Positions 12,001 to 22,800 of a stretch of 64,000 bases of DNA are shown here, one piece after another. Numbering within the stretch: the stretch's first letter is position 1; every line of letters begins with the position of its first letter. Below the pieces are notes generated by a model. That model made no database searches. It saw only the letters and a program-made list of their open reading frames with translations, and was not told where the DNA came from. Origin of the DNA: Mytilus edulis (taxonomy: Eukaryota; Mollusca; Bivalvia; Mytilida; Mytilidae); assembly GCF_963676685.1 (NCBI RefSeq), contig NC_092354.1, positions 14,452,746-14,516,745 of the forward strand, given 5' to 3'. Made by a program: the position numbers and the translations under genes.

Positions 12001-13553
12001 ATAACTGTCACTAGAATTGTATATGTTTGTTCTCCAATTCTTACTCGATTTATCCCTTTTTTAACCAGTTGATTACTTAGTTTTAATGAAGAACATCTCT
12101 GAGTCTGTACTAAGGATAGCTAGATGATAGATGATTTTTTTGCTTCTTCGTTAAATCTAAGTCTGCGTTTGGTGTCATTGAGATTGTGACACAGTGATGA
12201 CTGCTGTGCTCCTATTTTGAAAATTTTACCTATCATGACTATTTTGTTCACGCATCGTTGTAAATATAATTGAAATTGATGCATGTCATACATGTGTGAG
12301 GTTAAGTGCTATAAAACCAGGTTCAATCTACCATTTTCTCCATTTGAAAATGCCTGTACCAAATCAGGAGTATGACAGTTGTTGAATAGTCTATTCGTTT
12401 GATGTAGTTTATCATTTGATTTGCCATTAGATTAGGGACTTTTCGTTTTGAATTTTCCTCGGAGTTCATTATTTTTGTTTACTTTATTTTTATAACGCTG
12501 TTGTTCACAAAGCGAAATGAGCAGGTCATTTTAGAAAAAGAACAAATACTTTGTGCCCAAGCGAATTTATTAACTCACGAAAAGGAACGCTGATAACAGC
12601 TACATTTCATTACAGAAACTATTCTAGAAATCTAGAAGAAGAAAAAATTTCATGCAAATACCATATTCATAGTTAAGACGCATTGTGATATTGCTACTGA
12701 GTACTACGGGTAAAGTTTCAAATTGTGACTCTCTTTTGTGATAGTTTTCAGATTTGCATAAATTCAATCTCAAGCGATTTTTTAGAAACATGTGTCGCAT
12801 GCTTATTAATCGCTATCACACATTTTGTTTATTTTATAATTAATGATTATACTATAGTGTGTAACTTGTGCCAAGACTGTGGCAGCCGAGACAAATAGGA
12901 TAAACCTTAATGCTATGAAAGTATTGTTTTTACATTTACTAAGAATCTTAAGAAGTCAAGTCAATTCAGACACGGACGACAGCAGTTTAAAAAGAAAACA
13001 CTTTCAATATTTTTGAAAACCGCCTTCGTAATCATTGAAAGTTCTCAGTTTGCGTTAATTATAATTTCCTCGTGTTTATATATTGAAAAACAGAAAAAAA
13101 ACTGTGAAAAATTAAAAGAAATGTTGCGTGCAGATCTCTTACATTGATACTGTGTTCTTTTGTCGATATATTAGTGTTTTTTTTTCGAATTCCTGCCAAT
13201 ATAGTGAGTAAAGCAATTTCCGACACATTTTTACAGTAAGAATTTATTATCTACTATTACAACTTTCCCCACAATCTATGGTTAAGAGTAGGGTTTAGCG
13301 GTCGAAAACATGGTTAACCAAGCAATATTCTGTAGGAACCGGTCACACTTCAGGAGCCTCTTATGAAGCGATTGTCGTTTTTTTAATGCGCTAACTGGTA
13401 AACAGAGTAAATAAAAATAAATAAATAAAATGGCAAACAGAAGATGAAAGAAGACAAATAGAAACACAAAATATACCCCAGGTCAACTGTTATCATGGTT
13501 ATAGGACTAGCAAATTTGTCCACGATTGGTTTTTTTCTCCTTATTTATCACTA
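12001..13553. other. non-genic stretch with a repeat fragment
   Basis: Holds a mussel-type repeat fragment at 12345-12490 (caaatcaggagtatgacagt, then gatttgccattagattaggg, then ttcctcggagttcattattt) that also occurs at 5865-5945 and 52125-52270. A scrap at 13345-13380 resembles the SINE/MITE-like family. Nothing else is recognisable. Confidence 0.4.
12345..12490 (+). repeat. dispersed repeat fragment (gatttgccat...cggagttca family)
   Basis: Best-preserved of three fragments in the window that share gatttgccat, then gggactt, then cggagttcattattt. Probably the 3' part of a retroelement; the class is not resolved. Confidence 0.5.
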
Positions 13554-13847
13554 TCAAGCGTCTTTAATAACATGATAACTTTTTCTAACGATTTTGATTT
13601 TAAAAATACTTAGTTTGGAAGACATTAAAAAAAGAAAGAAAGAAACCTGGGCTGGGTATTTCACAGCTTCTATTCTATATAAGGCGGTTTTTCCGACGAG
13701 ATCGCAGCGATCTAAGATCCAACTCCATGGCTGTAGTTCTGATTGAAGAATCTCCTTTCGACACGGATATGCGATCCAACGACGACGTCTTGCGAGACGG
13801 ACGCTTTCCTTTACGTTTACGGCATACAGTAAACCATCCGGTGCCAT
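13554..13847 (-). other. 97-codon open frame below the BEL/Pao relic, unassigned
   Basis: This lies just after the protease frame of the BEL/Pao relic, on the same strand but in another frame. Residues are Arg-rich near the start (LARRRRWIAYPC), with WSWILDRCDL in the middle. I do not recognise it, and no reverse-transcriptase motif is visible. It may be decayed element sequence or chance. Confidence 0.25.
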
Positions 13848-13884
13848 GTTCCTTTTCTCTGTGACTTAAGTTGAAATAGTCTAT

Positions 13885-14862
13885 TCATCTTTCCTCTTGT
13901 CCTTGCGTATCCAAAGGCGAATTGAAGCTTTCCTTGGGAATTGAGTGTTTTCGGATGTACTTTTCCTTGTCGGCATTCACTTTTGGTGGCGTTGTTTCCG
14001 AAGTGAACTTTTCGGCTTCTGCAAATCTGACGATAGAAGTCGCTGATTTCGTTTTCGGTTGCCCATGAAAACGGGGATAATGTTTGAACGAATCAGTTTG
14101 AATTTCATTTGACTGGGTGTTGGTTTTATTACACTCGGTTAATTTCTTTGTATGTGGTTTCACAACACTGCAAGTTGGATTTGTTTCCCTTGTAGTGAGT
14201 TCAAGGTAAACATGTTGCTTATCGGAGCGTATTTCTCCAACGATAATCCAACCCAAGTTTAACTTTTGCGCAATTGGAGCCTTTGGTGGTCCTAGACGTT
14301 GATCAAGGACATGATGTGTCTCTATAAGGTCTCTTCCAATGAGCAATAGGATTTTGCATTTTCCATCAATCGGGAGAATATGTTTTTGTAGTTCTTGCAA
14401 GTGTTGATATTGCAATATATCCTCAGGTGTAGCAATTTCGTTCCGATTATTGGGAATGTTATCGCATTCAATCAGTTCAGGCAGATTGAATCTAGTATTG
14501 TCTTGTACAGACTTCACGACAAATCCGTTTCCTCGTTTACCGGAAGTAACCTTGCTGCCGGAGATTTGGATAACAAATAGTCTTTTGTTTCTGCCTGTAC
14601 GTTGAATAGGCTGAAGGATTCAGGAGCCACGAGAGACCGGTTGCTTTGGTCGTCAATAATTGCATACATGCGAATTACTTTGTCCTGATTATTTTTGTGA
14701 AAGACATTCACAGGAAGTATCTTAGCACAAGATTTACTACTGTTGCCGTCTTTGGAGATATCTGTGCAAGTTGAAATAACAGAGGTTAGCTTGGTTTCAG
14801 CTAACTCAAGTTGCTCCCCGCCGTCAACTGATCTAGGCGGTGAAGGCGGTTGCACCTTTGGG
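13885..14862 (-). pseudogene. BEL/Pao aspartic protease (DUF1758-type) remnant
   Basis: Two overlapping minus-strand frames make up the domain. The first includes YAIIDDQSNRSLVAPESFSL, which holds the Asp-containing active-site region. A frameshift near 14565 leads into LPELIECDNIPNNRNEI, KILLLIGRDLIETHHVLDQR and APIAQKLNLGWIIVGEI. The LIGRDL and LGWIIVGE wording is typical of the protease-linker region of Pao/BEL polyproteins. The frame ends at a stop at 13885 and no RT follows. Confidence 0.78.
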
Positions 14863-14880
14863 TTGGTACACTCAATTTGT

Positions 14881-14982
14881 GTGTAATGCGGTGGTGTGTT
14901 GTTTATTTCCGCATTCATTGCAACTGATACTCGCGTTGCAATCACGCCTTCTGTGCATAGTCGAATCACAGCATTTGTAACA
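14881..14982 (-). pseudogene. double zinc knuckle of the BEL/Pao gag
   Basis: In a frame not picked up as a long ORF, the minus strand reads CYKCCDSTMHRRRDC (CX2CX5HX4C), then CNECGNKQHTTALH (CX2CX4HX4H). Two adjacent knuckles, the second ending in His, are characteristic of BEL/Pao gag. A TAA stop lies about 20 codons upstream of the first knuckle. Zinc knuckles of this kind bind the element RNA in the particle. Confidence 0.75.
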
Positions 14983-15074
14983 AAGATTATTTTGCCTCAA
15001 CAGTTCCTTGCGTTCCTCTAAAGTTTAAGCTCTGAACCCACGACATTCATTTAGCGAATGTTCGGTATTGTGTA

Positions 15075-16354
15075 TTATGTACAGATTTTGTTGCTGTGCA
15101 GTCTCTCCAGATCGTTGTTCGACCGCTGTCTTGTAAACATTGATTTTTGTTCCAGGCCTAGGTGTGAACCTTGGCGCAGCACCTCTTGTACTTGGTGTGA
15201 CTCTTGACCCAAAAATGAATCCAGGATCGTTTTTAATTCTACTGATTCACTGATGAATGCAGATAACTCTGTTAAAGGAGGAAAGGAAACGCCGTGGTTA
15301 GATTTGTATCTAGACGCCCTTGTAATCCACTTTTTCTGAAGTCCATAGGGTAGTTTTTCAATGACAGGGTTTATTCCGGTCGGTGAATCAAAATAAGGTA
15401 GCAGACATCCCAGCTTGGGATTTTCCTTGTGGTATTCTATTTCTGATAGAATGTCAGACAGTTCATAGAGACGTGCGTTGTCCTTATTCGTCAATGTTGG
15501 GAATTTGTCAAGTTTACTCCTGAGAGAGGCTTCCAACATTTCTGGAGCACCATATCGCTCATCTAGTCTTTACCATAACCTCTGTAGGCCTCTAGTATGG
15601 TTGTTGGCATTTAATGCCCTAATACTTATGGCATGTTTACCAGACTCTGGCCCTAGCCACTTAATCAGTAAGTCTATTTGTTCCGAATCAGAAACTTGTA
15701 ATTCGTCTATGACGTTTTTGAAGCTAGATTTCCATGTATGGAAGGATTCTGCCTGGTCATTATAATGTGTTAGCCTGGAGAATAATAGGTCTTTGCGTAG
15801 AAGAAATATAGTTATCTCCGACGTGAGATTGATTTGTTGCTGGTATGCAACAGGGGTCTCTTCTATAACGCCTTCTTTTTGGTGTAAGACAGGAATTTTT
15901 TCTATAACACCTTGTTTTGTGTGTAAGACAGGGATCTTTTCTGAAACGCCCTGTTTTCCTATGCCAGTTAGTGTTTCCAGATCTGGGAATACATCAACTT
16001 CTGGTGACTTAGAATGTGTAGGCAAGACATCATGTGTTTGTGATGGCAAGTTCAGTGCCACGAATGGCACGAACGTTGGTGCTTCATGACTCAGCTCAAT
16101 CTTAACAGGAATTTGTTTTTTTCTTTTGAGGTCCTGTCACTTCCTTTACAGCAGTTGATACAGGACGTTTATTGACGAAATCTTGCACACGCTGGAGCGG
16201 GTCTTCCCTTTCGTCAGGGCAATCGCTAAACGCTTGGCTGTCATCGTATTCCAGGATACGAGCCTCTTTGCGTGCTTCTAGAAGGTTTAACTCGGATTTT
16301 TCTCGGCTTACACGTGCAGACTCTTGTTTGATTTGTAATTTTCAATCTGAATAA
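15075..16354 (-). pseudogene. BEL/Pao gag remnant
   Basis: The N-terminal part (16354-16095) is charged and helical (REKSELNLLEARKEARILEY). After a frameshift, 16070-15570 carries a Pro/Val-rich linker with three similar EKIPVLH-type repeats, followed by FHTWKSSFKNVIDEL. A stop after LQRLW is followed in the same frame by RLDERYGAPEMLEASLRSKL and FPTLTNKDNARLYELSD. Residues of this type (an aromatic/WK motif, then RYG, then a Leu-rich helix) are typical of the DUF1759-like gag of BEL/Pao elements. The last piece ends at a stop near 15075. Not functional as read. Confidence 0.7.
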
Positions 16355-17779
16355 TTGAATCATAAGAATGAATGACAAATACGACTATGCATGTGGAAAG
16401 AAGAGAAGCGACACACAAAATGAGGTCTTCTCGTTTAATAGTATAGATTAGTCATCACGACTCTGGGTCGTATAAGTACAATGCATAATCGCATTTGCCA
16501 TCCTCGTCTATAAATATTTTGTTTGGTTTAATTTGCGAGAAAAAAAATCCTTTTAATGTCGTAGTCAAAACTTTCGTTTAAAACGGGTTTAAATGTTTGC
16601 GTTATTCTGTATAATGTGATTATACATACATAATAAATAAAGTGTATTTGCTATTTACTTTCATGTCCTAGTTGACTATATATCATCGGCGGTCACAGAT
16701 ATATTATATAAAGAGTCTGTGTACAAAATATATATCAGTGCCCACCATGGATGCATGTAGTACAATTGAAATTGATAGTAAACAACAAATAAACTTTATT
16801 GATAGTATATTTATGTTTATAGTATACAGAAAAACAGAAAACAAAAAAATAAAAGGACTCTTGAAAAAAAGGGAGGGCTAAAATAAATTGTCCTGTAATC
16901 AAGTACCTATGACTTTTGGTACCTTTCCTTAAATTTTCCAAAAACAACCAAACAATTTACATACCTTCAAATCAAGCTTTAAATGCACGCGATAGTAAAA
17001 TATGAATCAACGGCCTTTTTGAAAGTGCAGTTTGTATTCTGAAAGATGACACTTTAAATATGTTGCAGTCGTCGCAGTTTTAACAGAAAGGATCGTTTGA
17101 GTTTATTTTGGTGTCGGTGATAAAAATAAAGAAATTATTAATCTCAATTGAACAATTAAACTTTTATAAGCTATATTTAACTTGTTTTATTAAAATTACG
17201 TCATTTTATTCATTCAACAGAAAATGATTTCAACCCAATATCAGTCAGTATTGATTTGTTTATGTTGTTTCCAGATTTTTCTTTTAATAGAACATACATG
17301 ACATAGAAAGTATAATTGAATATGAATTAAAGAATATATGTGTCAATAATTATACAACCTGCATGCCTTTTCCGTTTATATTTGTTGATCTTTGACCTGC
17401 AAATGAGAACCTGTAATATACATGTATTTAGATCAGAAAATACTTTTACCTAGAATAAAGTAAAGTACTTCAAAACAAATTATTTCAATTCATAATTCAA
17501 TGAACTGATTGTCCTCGGTCTTTGTACAGACTATTCCACAGAAGTTGAATTAACATAGGATTTTACTCGATTTTTCTTGAAGTTTTATAAAAAAGTTTTA
17601 CAAATAACAAAATCCACCTTCGTTGCATAGTATTTGCCAGTGTTGTACATTGATTTATACATAAGAAGTTTTTTAACAATCCTGACACATATGCTCTATA
17701 TGTCTTTAATCAGCTGTTTTAAGTGGAAAAATCTGTTGGTGGTACATTTATCTGTTACGCATATTCTGACCTTGCAATA
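16355..17779. other. non-genic stretch
   Basis: AT-rich with no supported gene. The open frames at 16672-16947 lie on opposite strands over the same AT-rich bases and have no domain. No LTR-like boundary for the BEL/Pao relic was recognised here. Confidence 0.35.
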
Positions 17780-18450
17780 TTTCAACAAGGGTTTCCCCTG
17801 GGTCAATTATTTTTTTCGCCACCTCTTTCGCCAAAACAACATATTGTTTGCCAATTTATTATTTTTCTCGCCAAGTAACATATACAATTTTTTCGTATAA
17901 TTTTTTCCTTTTTTTCACCCCCCCCCCCCCTCCTTCCCTCCTTAATAAGATGAGTTTGACCCGTTGTCGTCTATTATTATTCTCTAAAACTTATCTTAGA
18001 GTCTACATTGTAATGAATAAAATTAAACATTTACTTTTATAAAGTAGAACTTTATCTTTAACTTAAAAGGTGGAAAATTTATTATATTTTGAACAACTTT
18101 TAAAAAAAAAGGGGGGGCCACTTACTTTGAAAATAGGAAGATATAAGTCCCGGAATATAACAAAATTCTTGGACATGTTTTAACTATTTAATACCAGAAA
18201 CAACAAAACAAAAGTTTGTATCACTAGAAATTGATCCCTCATTTAAGGTGTAGTCATTACATTGAAGGGTTACTCTCATTCGAGGGGTTGTTCCAAGAAA
18301 CCAGAAATTAGTAAAAGAGCAAGATGGCTGAAATCATTATAAATATTTGTTTTCGCCAAATTCTTTCGCCAATGACGAATTTTAATCGCCACAACTTTCA
18401 TTTTTTCGCAAAGTACGAAAATGGCGACCGCCAGCAGAAACCCTGATTTC
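17780..18450. mobile_element. TIR element with gggtttcc ends
   Basis: The left end aagggtttcccctgg (17784 onward) and the right end ccagcagaaaccctga (near 18430) are imperfect inverted repeats, about 12 of 15 positions. Inside both ends lie phrases of the form ttttcgccaa. A poly-C run at 17918-17930 and a G run at 18112-18118 lie inside. No coding capacity, so a non-autonomous DNA element is inferred. Confidence 0.45.
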
Positions 18451-19377
18451 AACTACGTTTTTAGAATTGATATATGCTCTGTTTACTTTTTTTCTTGATA
18501 AAAATATAATTCAGGACACGAATTGAACAGGAACTACTTATCCTCATGAAGGATTCATTTTTACAGATAGCTATACATGTGCGATTTATGGAAATGAAAA
18601 TTTGAAAGAAAACAACAAAATGAGTGAACCAAACGACCACAGACCATTAATGCGTACAATTCCACCAGACTTACAGACAAAAGTAAAAGATATACAGACA
18701 AATGTACCAAGAGAGACAGGTATACAGAAAGTCTGAAACGCAATCAAGTTAAAACCTGCTTTAATTATTGTTAATATCCATGTACAAGGTCTGACTTAAA
18801 AACGTGTTGTACTTTAATGGCGTTTTTTTTTTAATTTCATTAAATATTTTTTGTCAAGTTTCTTTTAACTACAGTTGCTTTTGTTCAAAAGTAGGACTGA
18901 TATTTTCCGAAAAGTTAAACATGTGATTAGTATGCATAGCTTTCATTTTTGTGTCATAATTTTAAGGTGTCAGCGGACTCTTTTGCACTGTTTGTTTGTA
19001 CAAGAACGGATTAATGTCATTAATTCTATAGTGAGATAAAAATGAAATTGTTTCACATTAATATAAAAATTTAAGTAAAAGAGGGATTGCAGCTTTGTTG
19101 GTTGGCGTTATCGTCATTATGTTAAAAATCGCCAAGATATAGCCTTTTTTATGCTAATGCGGCGTAAAGGAACCAACAATCAATCAATCATTATGTTAAA
19201 AAAGTTAATATATACTGCAATAATGATTTAACTTAGTTTGCGAATTAACCAATTGCCTTTGTTGTAAAGTCCTTGTACAAACACAGAACACCAAACATAA
19301 CAGTATGAAATCGACATGATTAATTCAATTGAGTTACAATTGTTATTCTTAATCAACATATAGTAATCTTTTTATAG
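18451..19377. other. region upstream of gene 1; promoter and first exon not located
   Basis: The first visible exon of gene 1 begins at an acceptor (19376-19377) and needs one coding base from an upstream exon. No convincing initiating exon was found in this interval. A SINE-type 3' tail lies at 19115-19195. The open frame on the minus strand at 18561-18743 is simple Leu/Ser sequence. Confidence 0.35.
19115..19195 (+). repeat. SINE/retroposon 3' end with AATC tail
   Basis: Reads aatcgccaagatatagcc, then aatgcggcgtaaagg, then a run of caatcaatcaat. A similar end (gccaagaggacttaaagtgg, then caatcaatcaat) lies at 60215-60262. I remember this 3' structure from bivalve retroposons. Confidence 0.45.
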
Positions 19378-19826
19378 GTGCCCCAAGAAAATTAGATGAG
19401 GAGAAAACATCATGGCTGGTAGTGGGGATTTGTCTACATTCAATTATTTCGCCGTTGCTAAGAACATTTATTGATCCTATTGTTGAAAACTTGTATAAAA
19501 CACTTGTAACCAACGACACCATCGATACACAGACTTATCATGGATATTTAAAGAAATATCCTTCGAACAATCAATTTTTTCTAAATTATGAATCAATCAA
19601 CAACAACAGAAATCTGCCGAAGAAGAAGATCAACTCCGAATGGAAAAAAGACTACCAAAATTACGATTACAATATTATGAGTCATGTGGATTTGTCGAAG
19701 TTGTTCCTACAGCCTACAATGGCTCATTACTCGGCAATTGATGAGTCATGTGACTCATCTGCTCTGATTAATATGATCATCAACATCAGTGCATTCCCAA
19801 AAAAGATACAGACTGATGCTGAACAG
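19378..19826 (+). CDS. gene 1 exon: HEPN domain, first part
   Basis: Starts after ctttttatag with incoming phase 1 and ends CAG|gtatca in phase 0. The frame is open through the acceptor-side sequence (APRKLDEEKTSWLVVGIC), so the true start lies upstream. Recognisable family wording: FIDPIVENLYKTL, DTQTYHGYLKKYP, SHVDLSKLFLQPTMAHYSA and DESCDSSALINMI. This matches what I remember of the DZIP3-like HEPN family (Pfam HEPN_DZIP3) expanded in bivalves. The first in-frame ATG is deep inside the domain, so it cannot be the natural start. Confidence 0.8.
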
Positions 19827-22800
19827 GTATCAATTATCTAGCTTGCAATATTTAGATGAATAGGTACTAATCCTTTGCAGTCGGTACCGGTTAGTCTAGA
19901 ACATAACGTTTGATATAGCTGTAGGAAGAAAGTCGAAAACCTGGATACATCCTTGATAAATTTGAACCATGGTGTAAATTTCCCTGTCCGTTGTCTTTAG
20001 CCTCATTTTCATGGTTCGGGTACTTTTGTAACGCTCATCATTATGTATAAAAATTAAATAAAATCATTGCAAGGTAAATATATCCATGCGACCTTAATTC
20101 AATTTTGTGGACTTGTGATCAACTTTATGTTCACGTGGTTTGGTCAAAATATAGTGCACTATAATTAAAACCACAACCATACTTCGTTTGTGAAAGAATT
20201 GTATTGTCAGGATGTCCGTCTAGTATGGTAAAAAAGTCCTCACACTTATTCAAATGAGTCATTGGTCAGCGTTAACTTTTCGCGATTCGTTTCAATTATC
20301 AAGTATGTTAGTCAATAGTTGAACAATATTTGGTGTATGGAATATTATAATATGTACATGTCAGTTGATTCCTCTGATCTCCTCGATTTTTATGGTTCGT
20401 TGGTCAATAAAAAAAGAGATGTGGTGTGATTGCCAATATGATAACTCTCCACAAGAGGCCACGGAAACTAACAACTATAGGTCACCGTACGGCCTTCAAC
20501 AATGAGCAAAGCCAATACCGAATAGTCAGCTATAAAAGGCCACGAAATGACGATGTAAAATAACGAGAAAACTAACGGCCCAATGCTTAGTTTTGATGTT
20601 CAGTATTGACCCCTCATCCGGATATGATCAGGCAGAACATACAAGAAATAAATAAAAAGAAGTACGCATATGAAAAAAATATAAATGAAGTTAGAGTAAA
20701 AGGAAGAATAACCCAGATCAGTGGTTTTAAACCATTCTCTCTTTTTATGGTTCGTTGGTCAATAAAAAAAAGAGATGTGGTGTGATTGCCAATATGATAA
20801 CTCTCCACAAGAGGCCAAATGACACGGAAACTAACAACTATAGGTCACCGTACGGCCTTCAACAATGAGCAAAACCAATACCGAATATTAAGCCTTTGTT
20901 AGTCTTGTATTATTTTAATTTTAGTTTCTTGTGTACAATTTGGAAATTAGTATGGCGTTCATTATCACTGAACTAGTATATATTTGTTTAGGGGCCAGTT
21001 GAAGGACGCCTCCGGGTGCTGGAATTTCTCGCTACATTGAAGACCTGTTGGTGACCTTCTGCTGTTGTTTTTTTTTCTATGGTCGGGTTGTTGTCTCTTT
21101 TGCACATTCCCCATTTTCATTCTCAATTTTATCTCGTAGATCATGTTTTGAATCGAATGTCTGCTTTCAGATAACATTGAATAGCATGCCTTTTGTGATT
21201 TAAAACAAAGGTATTACTAAATCTCTATTATACTTGAAACATGTATACAGATGTTCCATTGTCTGTATGTTTTCCATGCTTTATTTGCTTTATTTGCTTT
21301 TAAATAAACAAATAGAATTTTTGATAACAAGCGTAGTTTCGGAATTCTTATATCATCAATGTTCTTCTACATTGTACTTTATTTGACTTTTTCATTTTCT
21401 CGAATCTAGCATCACTGATGATGTATGCTTAAAAGACTCATTTATAAGACATATATATGTGAGTTCTGTGAGTTACAAAATACATTCCGCTAAGTTGTTA
21501 TCACTTGTAAGCTGTCAATAAAAATCATCTATGTATAGTTATTTCAATTAATGTACTTTTCATACTATGTACTAATCAATTGAAGTTCTTCGGGTTTTTT
21601 TTATCAAAGACATTAATTGTCTTAGCCATTTTGACAGAACTTTTTAAAACCTTTCTTTTCATGTTTTTAACTGCATAATTAGTTTCGTCTTTCGACATAA
21701 TGACGAGTATGTTTCCTTTATTGTAGACGAATTGCATACCAAATTGTAATACGGATATATTTGAATAGTTTAAAACGCAACGTATAGACAAAACTTTTGG
21801 TAAATTTGTAAAAAGTGGCATTCTTTTGACTGAATTGATATTTTTCATTTTTATATTAATATTTAGGTACTATTCGGCATCCGAAATCCATGGGCACACT
21901 GTGACTTCAGTGAATGGACCTTAGCCAAATATAAACAATCATTCATTTTAATGAAACGACTTGTTGGAAACCTTGGACTGAGTAATAGAGATGAAAACAG
22001 AATCCTTGATGAACTTAAGAAATGGGCAGAAAATGGTATTTATTTATTGATAAAAATATATTGCGCGCTTTATTTGTTCATATATTGCAACCAGACAGCT
22101 AAACAGCTAATTAACAGCTAAAATTAACAGCTAATTAACAGCTAATTAACAGCTTAAAATTAATATACAATATAAGGTCAATGTCAGAGAACTATATTTT
22201 TTTTTTTTGTATGAGGCTAAAAAAACTGGGAAAATGTCAAATACAAAAAAGTCTATATTTTCATTAAGTTGAAATAATATTGTTTTTAAACTGCATCTTA
22301 AATTAAGACATTGATAGCTATTTAAATTGTAACACATATTTCAAACTTAACGAACCCCTAATTGGTGATGAAATTGACATTGCACAAAATAAAGAAATGT
22401 TACTAAATTTAGGAAATAAACACACAACTAGTTTCAGTATAAAAGAAATTACTTGATTGGACCACAATCATGGAATTCACAAACTGGTGTATAACCTGTT
22501 TAACGGGAAAACTCAATCATATTTCTTACTGTTGCGTCAAAATATGATGCCATTACCTGAACTGCAAAAAATAATATACAAAACATAGTATTCTGACAGA
22601 TATCAATGTCCAAAAGAGATAACATAAACTATATTGTTTTGGTCCAAATACAAGAAGTATCCTTGTCAAATTACTGACAACACACAATTTAACAAATTTT
22701 CCGACAATTTGTTATAGTACATTAAATCAAAACAGTGATTTGGGATTTAAATTCAGTCAGGTTTCTTCTTCGTCAAAATTATCTCCCACTTACGGCAGTT

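Larger units (their letters stand above)
13885..16354 (-). mobile_element. BEL/Pao-type LTR retrotransposon relic (gag and protease only)
   Basis: Read on the minus strand from high to low coordinates, four successive frames follow the order of a BEL/Pao polyprotein. These are a charged gag N-terminus, a gag core, a double zinc knuckle and an aspartic-protease region of the DUF1758 type. Each junction is broken by a stop or frameshift (near 16095, 15570, 15020-15070, 14880 and 14565), so the element is dead. No reverse transcriptase, RNase H or integrase follows below 13885, and I saw no LTR pair, so it is a truncated copy. A Pao-clade origin is inferred from the protease wording and zinc-knuckle form. 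The broken frames are described, not repaired. Confidence 0.8.

Noticed and set aside
13554..13847. Reverse transcriptase continuing the BEL/Pao relic
   Set aside because: No RT motif is present, and it is in another frame after a stop.
22092..22165. CRISPR-like repeat array
   Set aside because: Units are 11-16 bp with no unique spacers. The genome is eukaryotic; it is a minisatellite.
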